NCBI GenBank assembly: GCA_000309945.1
Contig: CM001633.1
Location: 5,321,174 to 5,385,173 of the forward strand
Direction of reading: 5' to 3'
Origin: Leptolyngbyaceae cyanobacterium JSC-12
GTDB taxonomy: Bacteria; Cyanobacteriota; Cyanobacteriia; Leptolyngbyales; Leptolyngbyaceae
Length of the DNA stretch: 64,000 nt
Shown here in pieces: positions 36,847 to 46,863 of this stretch. The notes under the pieces are model-generated. The model ran no database searches. It was not told the DNA's origin and worked only from the letters and a program-made list of their open reading frames with translations. The first letter of the stretch is position 1. Each line of letters begins with the position of its first letter. Position numbers and translations under genes: made by a program.

Positions 36847-38124
36847 ATGCGATCGCGCCAAACCTTGATCGAACTCTTTTCGACCTTCCTGCGATTGGAA
36901 GACGATCGCGCTACTGGTTGGGCAACCGACGCTCGCCTCCGCCGCAGCATGGAGCACTGCCTAGAAAGCATTCCAGAATCCACAACATCAGAAAACTTTT
37001 GGGCAACATACTGGCACAAGCGATGGCACGAGGAGGCAGGAGGCAGAAAAAGAGATGGGGAAGATAGGGAAGAAATTCAAAATTCAAATCCTCTACCCTC
37101 CCGACCCTCTCCTCCTCTGCCCCTTTCCCACCTCTCCGCCTATCTTCAGGAAACCTGCTACTGGTGTGCCCACAAAATAGTTTCTCGCCTGGAAGAAGGA
37201 CAATATCAGCTATCAGATTGTTTTCAGGTGGCGATCGCAGCGGTACCGAAGATTCTTAAGGCATTTGATTCTGACCAGTTACCCAGCCTCAAAACTTACG
37301 CCAATACAGCTTTTGGCAATATTATTCGGGATGAGCTACGGCAACGGCGGGAAGTGGATCGCTGTAATGACTGGGGTTTGTTGCTGAAGTTAAGTCGCAA
37401 ACAATTGACTGAAGCGTTGCAGGCGGCTGGATTATTGCCAACCGAAGTGGACACACATCTGCTGGCATGGCATTGCTTTACCGATACCTACATTCCCAAA
37501 AAATCACCCGGATTACGACAGCTTATGGCTCCTGATGCAGCAACCTGGAACGCGATCGCCCAGCGTTTTAAGCAGGATCGCTCAACGTTGAATACGCCTA
37601 ATTCAGAAGCCAGCCCGCAGCAGATAGAACGATGGGTTATTGCCTGCGCCAGTCGAGCACGGTCCTATCTATATCCAGCTATTACTTCACTAAATGCCCC
37701 TCGATTGGGACAGGAATCAGGCGAAATCCAGGATGACTTACCCCATTCAACCAATCATTCTCTGCTAACTGAACTGATTGCAGCAGAAGAAAGTCAGGCG
37801 CGCCAAATGCAACAAACCCAGGTTGAAACAGTGCTCAAAGATGCTCTTGCCAACCTGGAACCAACTCTGCAAGAATTGCTGCAACTTTATTACCAGCAAG
37901 GACTGACCCAGCAGCAAATTGCTCAGCATCTCAACCTTCAGCAATACACCGTTTCTCGCAAACTGGCAAAAGCTCGCGAAAAATTGTTGTTAGGATTAAC
38001 CCGTTGGAGCCAGGCAACCTTGCATATTGCGCCCACCTCAACCGTGGTTAAGTACATCAGCATTGCACTAGAAGAATGGCTGCAAGCCCATTACCAGGCT
38101 GATAGTAATAGCCATGCTGGTTAA
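36847..38124 (+). CDS. Sigma-70-like factor of the CHAT/DUF1822 cluster
   Basis: A 425-residue protein. Region 2-like part: LPSLKTYANTAFGNIIRDEL and RQRREVDRC at about residues 150-180. Region 4-like helix-turn-helix at the C-terminal third: LEPTLQELLQLYYQQGLTQQ, QIAQHLNLQQYTVSRKLAKA, REKLL. The ATG at 36847 with AGGGGAA before it is preferred to one at 36823. An in-frame repeat (37028-37140) adds about 37 low-complexity residues between the N-terminal helix and region 2. It probably directs polymerase to its own cluster, but this is inference; the promoter is not known. Confidence 0.82.
   Translation: MRSRQTLIELFSTFLRLEDDRATGWATDARLRRSMEHCLESIPESTTSENFWATYWHKRWHEEAGGRKRDGEDREEIQNSNPLPSRPSPPLPLSHLSAYLQETCYWCAHKIVSRLEEGQYQLSDCFQVAIAAVPKILKAFDSDQLPSLKTYANTAFGNIIRDELRQRREVDRCNDWGLLLKLSRKQLTEALQAAGLLPTEVDTHLLAWHCFTDTYIPKKSPGLRQLMAPDAATWNAIAQRFKQDRSTLNTPNSEASPQQIERWVIACASRARSYLYPAITSLNAPRLGQESGEIQDDLPHSTNHSLLTELIAAEESQARQMQQTQVETVLKDALANLEPTLQELLQLYYQQGLTQQQIAQHLNLQQYTVSRKLAKAREKLLLGLTRWSQATLHIAPTSTVVKYISIALEEWLQAHYQADSNSHAG
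37028..37140. repeat. In-frame repeat inside the sigma-like gene
   Basis: Purine tract AGGAGGCAGGAGGCAGAAAA and on to about 37070, core AAATTCAAAATTCAAATCC (37072-37090), pyrimidine tract to 37140 (CTACCCTCCCGACCCTCTCC). Encodes EEAGGRKRDGEDREEIQNSN then PLPSRPSPPLPLSHLS. The layout and sequence style match the decarboxylase insert. Confidence 0.8.
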
Positions 38125-38133
38125 GGAGTACCT

Positions 38134-39312
38134 ATGAGCTTCATGTTCGAGACCATCACCAACTTCAAATTGGACATCCCACCCGATGTTCATCAAGCAT
38201 CCTGGGAGGATGTTCAATCTGTTTCTTATCCTGTTGCCAGGTGGAATCGTTATTTGAACGATGTCTGCTCAAAAACTGTTTTGCCCTGGCTACAGGAAGA
38301 ACAATCACCAAATGCCATGCTCTGGTCGCATACCGCTTCCGGACTATGGGAACTGGTACCCGGAACAGTGATTGATTTTGGCAACAAACGTCTGGTTTGG
38401 CTCCCCGAAAAGACATTGGATGTCAGCGAATTGCGAGTTCCGCAGGAGTGGGTAGATACCCCCGACTGGGCAGGTGATTATTTTTTAGCAGTTCAGATTG
38501 AACCTGATGATTTATGGCTGCGTGTTTGGGGCTACACAACCCACCAGCAACTCAAACAATTCGGCAGCTATGACGATCGCGATCGCACGTATTGTATTGC
38601 CGCCGAGCATCTGATACAGGATTTGAGCGTCCTCTGGGTAGTACAACAGCTTTATCCCAACGAACCGACTCAAGCAGAAGTCGCAGCCTTGCCATCCTTA
38701 TCTGCCACCCAAGCCGAAGAGTTGCTCGTACACCTGAGCCAGCCAGCAGTTTTGCAACCTCGTTTAGCTGTCCCGTTTGAGCAATGGGCGGCTTTGTTAC
38801 ACAACGACAACTTGCGACAACGACTATTGGAATTGCGCCAGAATATATCGACGGTTCAAACTTGCCCAGTGCCACTTATTACCTATTTGGGGCAATGGTT
38901 ACACAATCAATTTGATGCGGGTTGGCAAACTCTGGAAAGTTTGCTGGAAGACGAACCTACTCTTGCATTTAACGTGCGCCAAACAACCGACCTCAACGAA
39001 GTAGCCGTGCGACGTGCTAAACTCCTCCGCTTCCCAAACCATTCCGTGTTACTGCTGGTTGCGATCGCACCCGAAGTTGATGGACGATTCAGTGTGCGTG
39101 TCCAGGTTCGCCCCGCGGAGCGATCGCAATATTTGCCCCAAGATCTTCGTCTGACGCTACTCCTGCCGAGTGGCGAACGGGTGCAAACTGTCCAAGCTCG
39201 TGAACAAGATAATCTAATCCAGCTCAAACGGTTCAAATGTCCATCTGGTGCTCAGTTCAGCCTAGAGGTCTTGTTCACTGAAACCCTGTATATGGAAGAG
39301 TTTGTGGTTTAA
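38134..39312 (+). CDS. DUF1822 family protein
   Basis: A 392-residue cytosolic cyanobacterial protein, 9 bases behind the sigma-like gene and so co-transcribed. DUF1822 features: the polar N-terminus FKLDIPPDVHQASWEDVQSV, GTVIDFGNKRLVWLPEKTLD, WAGDYFLAVQIEPDDLWLRV and a C-terminal beta-rich part (VRRAKLLRFPNHSVLLLVAI; SGERVQTVQAREQDNLIQLK). No catalytic motif. DUF1822 genes recur beside sigma-like, CHASE2 and DUF928 genes in cyanobacteria (from general knowledge), so it is likely a regulator or adaptor of that module. Confidence 0.88.
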   Translation: MSFMFETITNFKLDIPPDVHQASWEDVQSVSYPVARWNRYLNDVCSKTVLPWLQEEQSPNAMLWSHTASGLWELVPGTVIDFGNKRLVWLPEKTLDVSELRVPQEWVDTPDWAGDYFLAVQIEPDDLWLRVWGYTTHQQLKQFGSYDDRDRTYCIAAEHLIQDLSVLWVVQQLYPNEPTQAEVAALPSLSATQAEELLVHLSQPAVLQPRLAVPFEQWAALLHNDNLRQRLLELRQNISTVQTCPVPLITYLGQWLHNQFDAGWQTLESLLEDEPTLAFNVRQTTDLNEVAVRRAKLLRFPNHSVLLLVAIAPEVDGRFSVRVQVRPAERSQYLPQDLRLTLLLPSGERVQTVQAREQDNLIQLKRFKCPSGAQFSLEVLFTETLYMEEFVV

Positions 39313-39375
39313 ATTTTTCTTCGGTTTTCTCTGTCCTGGCAGGTATAAACCTGCGCCTACCTGTTTCCCTTCACG

Positions 39376-40822
39376 ACTTGGCAAGTTACCCAGAAAGGAA
39401 AAAGATAAGCAGAAAATGTAGGAGACGTTAGCCGTAGCCGTATCATGCTGCCCTTTGTCGCTGTGCCATCGACGATTGCTCAAGAGTTTGGGAAATATCG
39501 AGACCTGTTCTGCCGAGGCGCAGGCTTTGAGCAGGTGAGTCGCTATGTGACCGGATTGCTGTTGAGTGAGAACAAAACCTTGCAAGGGATTGCCGGACAA
39601 TGGGTAGCAGGTGGGGAGGTCGGCGGACGAAGAGCGATGCACGCAGCGGTGTTTGAGGCGGGCTGGAGGAGTTCAGAGTTAATGTCCCATCATCGTGCTG
39701 TGATAGCCAAAGAGCATCAGGGGCGAGGGCGAGAAGTCATCAGTCTGGATTGGACGCTCAGCCATCACGATTGGGGCAAGCAGATCTTTGGGGTGAAGCG
39801 ATCCTATGATTATGTGGAACATCGGATGAGTTGCTTTCAAACGGTGGTGACGGCGACGATTGCGAACCGCCACCTAATTGATGGGATTGACGTGGTGGTG
39901 CAGTTTCCAGATTTTTCAGTGGCAGAACGGGAGTATCTGAAGGTGACGGCAAAATCCCACTATGACGATTTAGACCAAGTGCGAGAACGACTGATTGAGA
40001 TGTTGCATTATCACAAGAATCGATTGGAGTATCGCAAACGCACCGAGATTGCCGTCGAGATTGTGCGCCAAGTGGAAGCGGAAGGACAATTTCCCACCGC
40101 CGATTATGCGTTTGACAATGGGGTGTTGACTGTTGAGTTAACCACCATGATTGAGTCCGCAGGAAAACACTGGGTGAGTGAAGTTGAAAGTTCTCGCAAC
40201 ATCTTGTGGAATGACCAATGGCAACGGGTAGATGCGATTGGTTAGAACTCAGAATCCATCACCCAGAGAGCTTTCGCCCGATTCAAGTCACTTGCCGCAA
40301 CGGCGAAACGAAACCGATTTGGGCATTTACCAAAGTCGTGCGCCTCAAGAAGTTTGGACGCAAGCGATTGGTCATCGTCCACGAGCAAGCAGATTTACAA
40401 GACCCACCTCGCTTCCTGCTCACCGATGCGTTGCATTGGGAAAGTGGGCGAGTCATGCAGACTTGGAGTTATCGATGGTCCTGCGAGGTCTTTCATGAGG
40501 TGAGCAAACAGCACACCGGGCTAGAGTCGGCTCAGGTGCGGAACGAGGAAGCGGTCAACCGTCACTTCCGTCTTAGTTGCGTGGCGCAGTCGATTCTGCA
40601 ACGGACTGCCTGTTCTGGCGCACAATCTGAACGATTTGAGTTTGCTCAAGGCAAGCAAACGGTGGGACAGAAGCTCTATACCCTCACTCGTCAAGCCTTT
40701 GATGATTTGCTGCAATTCATTGTGACGCGATGTTCTCACGGACATACAAATGAACAGATTTTACAAGCTCTCCTCCCCAGTTGATTGGCGATCGTTTTTT
40801 CTACTTCGGTAACTTGCCAAGT
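39376..40822 (+). mobile_element. Insertion sequence with DDE transposase, 15-bp inverted ends
   Basis: Perfect terminal inverted repeats ACTTGGCAAGTTACC (39376-39390) and its complement (40808-40822) bound a 1447-bp element. The flanks (CACG / TGTG) are not an obvious target duplication. It is inserted between the DUF1822 and CHAT-CHASE2 genes, in the same orientation. The transposase is of the IS4/IS701 type and is broken. Confidence 0.88.
39445..40784 (+). pseudogene. IS4/IS701-type transposase, frameshifted
   Basis: Two overlapping frames make one protein: 39445-40245 (265 residues) and 40218-40784. The first has REVISLDWTLSHHDWGKQIF (first catalytic Asp) and DYAFDNGVL (second Asp); the second has YRWSCEVFHEVSKQHTGLES with the catalytic Glu. 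The switch needed lies at about 40230-40247, where the first frame stops after RVDAIG. There is no A-run or other clear slip site, so a disabling frameshift is more likely than a programmed one. The element may still be mobilised by a helper enzyme. Confidence 0.85.
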
Positions 40823-40889
40823 TGTGTCCCTTCCCTATTTCCCTGATTGTCCCCAACCCCCTAACTTCTAACTCCTCTACCCCTTCCCC

Positions 40890-43232
40890 ATGAGCTACCT
40901 AGTTGTGCTAAATCTAGGCAAAGGCGATTGGCAGTCTGGTTTACCCACCGTAATTGCCCAATTGTGGGATGAGCATAACCCAACGCCCATGCAATTTACG
41001 GGCAGTTTGCCGCCCATGCTAGCACTGAAAGAACTCTACCAGCAGTGGCAGGCAGTGTACGAAGCAGTGTATGCCAACTTGGGATGGCGGCGATCGCGCT
41101 CTGCATTTGAGATTGAAGTAGACGACCTCACTCACGTTTCCGATGCGGAATTTCGCGAGTTGTGCCAGCAGTTACAGCAAGCAATGAACCATTGGCTCAA
41201 TGCAGAAGCATTTCGTAATATCGATCGCCAATTGAGAACTCGTCTTAGTCCTGATCAGGAATTACGGCTGATTGTGGTGGCAGAAGATCTCGCCCTATTG
41301 CGTTTGCCCTGGTGCCTCTGGTCATTGCTGGAAGACTATCCCCAGGCAGAGATTGCGCTGAGTTTACCAGAATATATTCGTCCCGTGAAAATCACCCACT
41401 CAAAGCCCAAAGGCAAAGTGCGCATTCTGGCGATATTAGGCAATAGCGAAGGAATTGACATTGCCAAAGATCAGGAACTATTGAAACGGTTGCCAAACGC
41501 TGACTTGACCTTCTTGGTGGAACCACACCCCAAAGATCTGCATCAGCAGTTGTGGGAACCAGGTTGGGATGTGTTGTTCTTTGCCGGACACAGTTCCAGT
41601 CAGGGTACGGGACGTATTCAAATTAATCATCACGATCGCCTGACGATTGAAGAACTCAAGTATGGACTCCGAACCGCGATCGCCCACGGCTTAAAGCTGG
41701 CAATTTTCAACTCCTGCGATGGGCTAGAACTGGCGCGAGCCTTAGCCGATCTCAGCCTGCCCCAGGTGATTGTGATGCGTGACCCCGTTCCCGATCGCGT
41801 TGCTCAAGAATTTTTGAAAGGGTTTTTGACCGCGTTTGCCAGTGGCACATCTCTTTACGGCTCTGTGCGCCAAGCCCGCGAGAAGTTGCAAACATTGGAA
41901 ACTGATTTTCCCTGTGCCACCTGGCTGCCAGTGATTTGTCAGAATCCAGCAGAAACGCCCCCCACTTGGCAAGAATGGAACAACAAAACCTATGTATCCT
42001 GGCGATTTCCCACCTGGCGAGAGTGGCAAACTATTTTCCTGAGTGGATTCGTAGCTACGGGATGCGTCATGGGTGGGCGCTGGTTGGGCTGGCTACAACC
42101 GCTGGAATTATGGGCGTTCGATCACCTGATGCAAATGCGTCCTGCCGAACCCCCAGACAATCGCCTGCTTGTAGTGACTGTTACTGATCACGACATTCAG
42201 GCGGAAGGAACAAAAATGCGGCAAGGTTCCCTCTCAGACAACACATTGAATCAACTTATTCGCACCATCGAAGATCAGCAGCCCGCCGTAATAGGGTTGG
42301 ACATATACCGCGACACACCTGCCACCGAGCCACAACTGGCAACCCGCCTGCGGCAGAGCGATCGCCTGATTGCCATCTGCAAGCGTCCTGAAGCAGAAGC
42401 TGACCCGATTGGGATTTTGCCACCGCCGGAAGTTTCCCCTGAACGAGTCGGCTTTAGCGACTTTGTAGTAGATGAGGATGGCGTGATTCGTCGCCATTTA
42501 ATGTACCTGCCCTCCAATCCCACTTCTCGTTGCACTGCCACCCTTGCCCTCAGCCTGCAACTGGCGCAACGCTATCTGCAAGCTAAAGGAGTAGCGATTG
42601 GCTTCACGCCTGAGCACAATTTGCAAATTGGCGACACGTTGTTTCAACGCCTGCAACCCCGCACCAGTGGCTACCAACCCGTGGATGCAGGCGGTGGACA
42701 GGTTTTGTTGAACTATCGAGCAACGCTTACACCAGGAGCGATCGCCCAACAAGTCACTGTGGGGCAAATTCTGGCAGGGCAGGTGAATCCCCAGGTGTTC
42801 AAAGAGCGGATTGTGCTGATTGGGGTAGCGGCTCCCTTTAGCGGTGGTGACTACTGGCAAACCCCCTACGGCAAAGCTCGTACTGAGCAAGTACCAGGAA
42901 TCATCCTTCACGCTCAGATGGTGAGTCAGATTTTAAGCGCAGTGCTGGATAAACGCCCTTTGCTCTGGGTCTGGCCATTTTGGGTGGAAGTACTATGGGT
43001 GGCAAGTTGGGCGATCGCGGGGGGACTGCTCACTTGGACATTTCAGCGGCAAATTTTGTGGCTCTGTGTTGCTGGAATTGTTGTCATGATCATCGTGGTG
43101 GGGATTTGCTGGATTGTTTTGCTTCAAGGTGGATGGGTTCCTCTGTTACCACCGCTATTTAGTCTGTGGTTGACAGGTGGCAGCGTGCTACTGATAATGT
43201 CTTCTGATAAAAAGCGGCATATTTATGATTAA
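40890..43232 (+). CDS. CHAT-CHASE2 membrane protein
   Basis: A 780-residue fusion. Residues about 1-360 carry a caspase-like CHAT domain with His234 in LFFAGHSSSQG and Cys276 in LAIFNSCDGLEL. A membrane helix at about 380-400 (WQTIFLSGFVATGCVMGGRW) leads to an extracytoplasmic CHASE2 sensor domain at about 405-690 (DHLMQMRPAEPPDNRLLVVT; IRTIEDQQPAVIGLDIYRD; VPGIILHAQMVSQILSAVLD). Two or three C-terminal helices follow (WVASWAIAGGLLTWTFQRQI; IVVMIIVVGICWIVLLQGGW). No kinase or cyclase domain, so output must go through the CHAT domain. It overlaps DUF928 by 8 bases. Ligand unknown. Confidence 0.92.
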   Translation: MSYLVVLNLGKGDWQSGLPTVIAQLWDEHNPTPMQFTGSLPPMLALKELYQQWQAVYEAVYANLGWRRSRSAFEIEVDDLTHVSDAEFRELCQQLQQAMNHWLNAEAFRNIDRQLRTRLSPDQELRLIVVAEDLALLRLPWCLWSLLEDYPQAEIALSLPEYIRPVKITHSKPKGKVRILAILGNSEGIDIAKDQELLKRLPNADLTFLVEPHPKDLHQQLWEPGWDVLFFAGHSSSQGTGRIQINHHDRLTIEELKYGLRTAIAHGLKLAIFNSCDGLELARALADLSLPQVIVMRDPVPDRVAQEFLKGFLTAFASGTSLYGSVRQAREKLQTLETDFPCATWLPVICQNPAETPPTWQEWNNKTYVSWRFPTWREWQTIFLSGFVATGCVMGGRWLGWLQPLELWAFDHLMQMRPAEPPDNRLLVVTVTDHDIQAEGTKMRQGSLSDNTLNQLIRTIEDQQPAVIGLDIYRDTPATEPQLATRLRQSDRLIAICKRPEAEADPIGILPPPEVSPERVGFSDFVVDEDGVIRRHLMYLPSNPTSRCTATLALSLQLAQRYLQAKGVAIGFTPEHNLQIGDTLFQRLQPRTSGYQPVDAGGGQVLLNYRATLTPGAIAQQVTVGQILAGQVNPQVFKERIVLIGVAAPFSGGDYWQTPYGKARTEQVPGIILHAQMVSQILSAVLDKRPLLWVWPFWVEVLWVASWAIAGGLLTWTFQRQILWLCVAGIVVMIIVVGICWIVLLQGGWVPLLPPLFSLWLTGGSVLLIMSSDKKRHIYD

Positions 43233-44055
43233 AAACTTTTATTTATCCTCGTGGTTGCTCACTGGCTTTCTGACCATTTGCAGCGGGAGTAGCACCGTAT
43301 TCGTCATGCAATCTTCTCAGATGGCTTATGCTAACGAATCTGCGCCTATTCACTTTAACTCAGGAAACTTACAAGTTCCAGCTAGCATTGGCGAACCGAA
43401 AGGACGCGGGGCAGGTGGGCGACGGGGATGCAATGCCGATGATGCTGAAGACCAACTTATTCCACTGGTGCCAACGCTAGAGACAAGCGATCGCACCATC
43501 CGTTGGGGGTTGACCACAAGTGCCTATCCAACCCTCTGGCTTCATAGCCCGAAAGGGTTCCAAAATGGTGCACTTGTTTGGCTGAGCGTGTCTGATTCAA
43601 CGAGCAATGTACTGTATCGAATTCCGTTTCAAGTTCCCAAAACCACCAGTGGAGTGCTACAGTTTGTTGTGCCATCTACAGTGACTCCTCTACAGCTCAA
43701 TACCCCCTACCGCTGGCAGCTTACCGTCTATTGCAACTCTGGTAACGACAACTTAACTAACCTGACATTTGATACCCCTTTTACTATCATGGGGGGGATT
43801 CAGCGAGTAATTCCATCAACTGAGTTAAAACAACAATTAGCGATCGCAAAAACTCCATTAGAACAAGCAATTTCCTATGCTAAAAACAGCATCTGGTATG
43901 ACTCGCTAACTTTATTGGGGAACTCAATTCAGAATAAATCCGCACCAAACAACGACACTTCTCGTGCCTGGATAGAATTGCTGCAACAAGTTGATTTAGG
44001 GAAATCTGCCTCTGCCACATTTATCAAATGTTGTACACCTCAAAAGAGTCAGTAG
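43225..44055 (+). CDS. Secreted DUF928 protein
   Basis: A 276-residue exported protein. The signal-like start is MIKNFYLSSWLLTGFLTICS with a later AYA cleavage candidate. The mature part has GRGAGGRRGC, the Arg/Gly-rich DUF928 hallmark, then TLWLHSPKGFQNGALVWLSV, TPLQLNTPYRWQLTVYCNSG and a C-terminal helical half (KTPLEQAISYAKNSIWYDSL). It overlaps the CHAT-CHASE2 gene by 8 bases and is surely co-translated. Being outside the membrane like the CHASE2 domain, it could be its ligand or partner; that is inference. Confidence 0.9.
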   Translation: MIKNFYLSSWLLTGFLTICSGSSTVFVMQSSQMAYANESAPIHFNSGNLQVPASIGEPKGRGAGGRRGCNADDAEDQLIPLVPTLETSDRTIRWGLTTSAYPTLWLHSPKGFQNGALVWLSVSDSTSNVLYRIPFQVPKTTSGVLQFVVPSTVTPLQLNTPYRWQLTVYCNSGNDNLTNLTFDTPFTIMGGIQRVIPSTELKQQLAIAKTPLEQAISYAKNSIWYDSLTLLGNSIQNKSAPNNDTSRAWIELLQQVDLGKSASATFIKCCTPQKSQ

Positions 44056-44260
44056 AAGAGTAAAGAAATGTATCAATTTGTCATCCTTCTATCTCAGCAT
44101 AGAGACTCATCCAAGAGTGTCTATTTGAAGATAAAGAAATGCCAAGCTTGCTCATAATTGTTACAAAAATCACGATACTCTTTTCATCAGTCGCCGTTCA
44201 CTGAAATCAGTCGACCAACTGGTTGCTCCTGAGTTTTGGAAGGAGAAAGAGGAGATACGA

Positions 44261-46816
44261 ATGACATCTACAGCGGTCAAAAGCCATTCGGCGGTTTCAT
44301 TGAAAGCTCCCCTCTCTGGCTATTTGGTGCCCTTAGAAACCGTACCAGATCCGGTTTTTGCCCAAAAAATGGTTGGAGACGGAGTTTCGATTGATCCAAC
44401 TGATTGTGTCTTGTGTGCTCCTTGCGATGGTGAAGTGATTCAACTTCATCCAGCAAATCATGCAGTCACAATTAAAACGGGTAATGGGTTGGAAGTTTTG
44501 ATGCACATTGGGCTGGATACAGTTGCCCTAAAAGGACAGGGATTCACGCCTAAAGTGAAAGTGGGCAATCCCGTTAAGATGGGTGACCCACTGATTGAGT
44601 TTGATGCAGATTATGTTGCTCTCCATGCTAAAAGTTTGCTGACGCAGATTGTGATTACAAATAGCGATCGCGTCTCCCAATTCCTGCCTTACTCCGGTTC
44701 TGTGATAGCAGGAGAAAGCGTGATTTTAGAAATGGCGTTAGATGGCAGTAAACTTCCTACTGAAATCCAAACTGGAGACAGCCGAACCTCGGAGCCAATT
44801 GTAGTCCCCAATCCCACAGGTCTCCATGCCCGTCCTGCGGCTGTGTTGGCAAATCTAGCCAAAAAATATAAGTCAGAGATTCGGCTGAAATACAACGATA
44901 AACAGGCAAATGTCCGTAGTGTGGTTGGACTGATGGGGCTAGAAATTAGCAAAAATGCTCGAGTGCAACTGGTTGCAACTGGAGAGGATGCCAAAGCCGC
45001 CATTGCTGAACTCTCCAATGCCATCCGAATGGGATTGGGAGAAGAAGGGGCAACTCCCATCTCCGCACCCGCCAGTGTTGCCCATCTTACTGTTACCGCC
45101 GAGCCTGCTCCTCGTCCCCGTTCTGCCGATCCCAATGTGATTTTGGGCGTGGCTGCTTCGCCAGGGGTAGCAGTTGGCAAAACCTTTCGCCTGAGTCGTC
45201 AAGAGATTACCGTTGCCGAGACGGGGGGGGCGCCCAGAGAAGAACAACGCAAGCTCGACCAGGCAGTGGCTCAAGCAAAGCTAGAAATTGAAGCACTACG
45301 GGCAAAAGTGCATGGACAAAAAGATGCAGATAAGGCGGCAATCTTTGCTGCTCACCTAGAACTTCTGGAAGACCCGGAGCTAATTGATACAGCAGATAGC
45401 GCGATCGCCAAAGGAAAAAGTGCCGCCTTTGCCTGGAAACAAACATACGCTCATCAGGCTGATCAGCTTGCCCAACTCAAAAATGAACTGCTGGCTGCCC
45501 GTGCGAATGACCTGCGCGATGTGGGTGGGCGAGTGTTGCGAATTTTGACTGGGATTTCTGTACAACAAACCACCTATCCTGAGCAATGCATCTTGCTGGC
45601 GGAAGATCTCACTCCCTCTGATACTGCCACGATGGATCAGGGCAGAGTTCTGGGCTTCTGCACCATTGGCGGTGGCGCAACCTCCCACGTGTCGATCCTG
45701 GCACGGTCAATGGATATTCCTGCGATCGCAGGAGCCGAACCTCGAATTTTGGATTTGCCGGATGGCACCCCTGTTATTCTGGATGGCAGCAAAGGTACTC
45801 TGCGCCTGAATCCCACCCAGCCGGAAATAGATGCCATCCAACAGCAACAAATTCGTTTGCAAGAGCAGCGTCAACGAGAACTTGCCTCTGCTCATGAACC
45901 TGCTATTACTCAAGACGGGCTGAGAATTGAAGTCGTCGCTAATATTGGCAGCAAAGCCGATGTTGAAAAAGCAATTCCGCTGGGCACTGAAGGCGTTGGG
46001 CTACTGCGATCTGAAATTGTGTTCATGGATCGCCCAGTTGCCCCCACAGAAGATGAACAGGCAGATTTGTACGGCACGATCGCTCAACGTTTAGGCGATC
46101 GCCCCTTGATCATCCGCACTCTAGATGTAGGCGGGGACAAACCCCTTGCTTACCTACCTATTCCCCACGAAGAAAATCCCTTCCTGGGTGAACGGGGAAT
46201 ACGCCTCGGTTTCGATCGCCCTGATATTCTTCGTACCCAACTCCGGGCAATCTTGCGAGCTTCCAAGCAAGGCAACGTCAAAGTCATGTTCCCCATGATC
46301 GCCCGCATCGAAGATTGGCGCATGGCAAAAGGACTACTGGATGAAGAAACTCAAAGGCTTGGAGTTCCCCCAATCCAGACTGGAATTATGGTGGAAGTTC
46401 CTTCTACTGCAGCAATTGCCGATCAATTTGCCAGGTATGTAGACTTTTTCTCCGTCGGCACCAATGATCTAACCCAGTATGCCCTGGCAATTGATCGCGG
46501 ACATCCCAAACTTGCCGCCTTTGCTGATGCACTCAACCCCAGTGTTCTCAAACTCATTGGCATGGCTGCCCAGGCTGCCAATCGGCATGGTAAATGGTGT
46601 GGCGTCTGTGGCGGTATTGCCAGCGATCCTCAAGCAGTTCCTATCTTGATTGGGCTAGGCGTGAGAGAACTCAGCGTCAGTATTCCCACCATTCCCAGCA
46701 TTAAAGCCCAAGTACGGCGGCTATCCCTGGCAGAGTGTAGACGTCTCGCAGAAAAAGCGATCGCTCTAGACACTGCTGCAGAAGTGAGAGATCTGTGTCC
46801 GATCTCAGAAGGATAG
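44261..46816 (+). CDS. PTS EIIA(Glc)-HPr-enzyme I fusion
   Basis: A three-domain, 851-residue phosphotransferase carrying phosphate from PEP to a sugar permease. Residues about 10-155 are EIIA of the glucose type with His67 (ANHAVTI) and the phospho-His82 ([11 protein letters not shown]). Residues about 170-255 are HPr with His189 in [19 protein letters not shown] and a Ser-46-like site in VRSVVGLM. Residues about 283-851 are enzyme I with His476 in [29 protein letters not shown] and [14 protein letters not shown]. The order equals that of NagF-type proteins of proteobacteria. The EIICB gene follows 47 bases later. All needed His residues are present. Confidence 0.95.
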   Translation: MTSTAVKSHSAVSLKAPLSGYLVPLETVPDPVFAQKMVGDGVSIDPTDCVLCAPCDGEVIQLHPANHAVTIKTGNGLEVLMHIGLDTVALKGQGFTPKVKVGNPVKMGDPLIEFDADYVALHAKSLLTQIVITNSDRVSQFLPYSGSVIAGESVILEMALDGSKLPTEIQTGDSRTSEPIVVPNPTGLHARPAAVLANLAKKYKSEIRLKYNDKQANVRSVVGLMGLEISKNARVQLVATGEDAKAAIAELSNAIRMGLGEEGATPISAPASVAHLTVTAEPAPRPRSADPNVILGVAASPGVAVGKTFRLSRQEITVAETGGAPREEQRKLDQAVAQAKLEIEALRAKVHGQKDADKAAIFAAHLELLEDPELIDTADSAIAKGKSAAFAWKQTYAHQADQLAQLKNELLAARANDLRDVGGRVLRILTGISVQQTTYPEQCILLAEDLTPSDTATMDQGRVLGFCTIGGGATSHVSILARSMDIPAIAGAEPRILDLPDGTPVILDGSKGTLRLNPTQPEIDAIQQQQIRLQEQRQRELASAHEPAITQDGLRIEVVANIGSKADVEKAIPLGTEGVGLLRSEIVFMDRPVAPTEDEQADLYGTIAQRLGDRPLIIRTLDVGGDKPLAYLPIPHEENPFLGERGIRLGFDRPDILRTQLRAILRASKQGNVKVMFPMIARIEDWRMAKGLLDEETQRLGVPPIQTGIMVEVPSTAAIADQFARYVDFFSVGTNDLTQYALAIDRGHPKLAAFADALNPSVLKLIGMAAQAANRHGKWCGVCGGIASDPQAVPILIGLGVRELSVSIPTIPSIKAQVRRLSLAECRRLAEKAIALDTAAEVRDLCPISEG

Positions 46817-46863
46817 AAGTCACTTCTATTGCTCCCATTCACCATCGAGGTCTATCTTTACTT

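Noticed and set aside
44689-45180. A 163-codon frame antisense to the PTS fusion gene
   Set aside because: Shadow frame; the plus strand carries unbroken HPr and enzyme I motifs.
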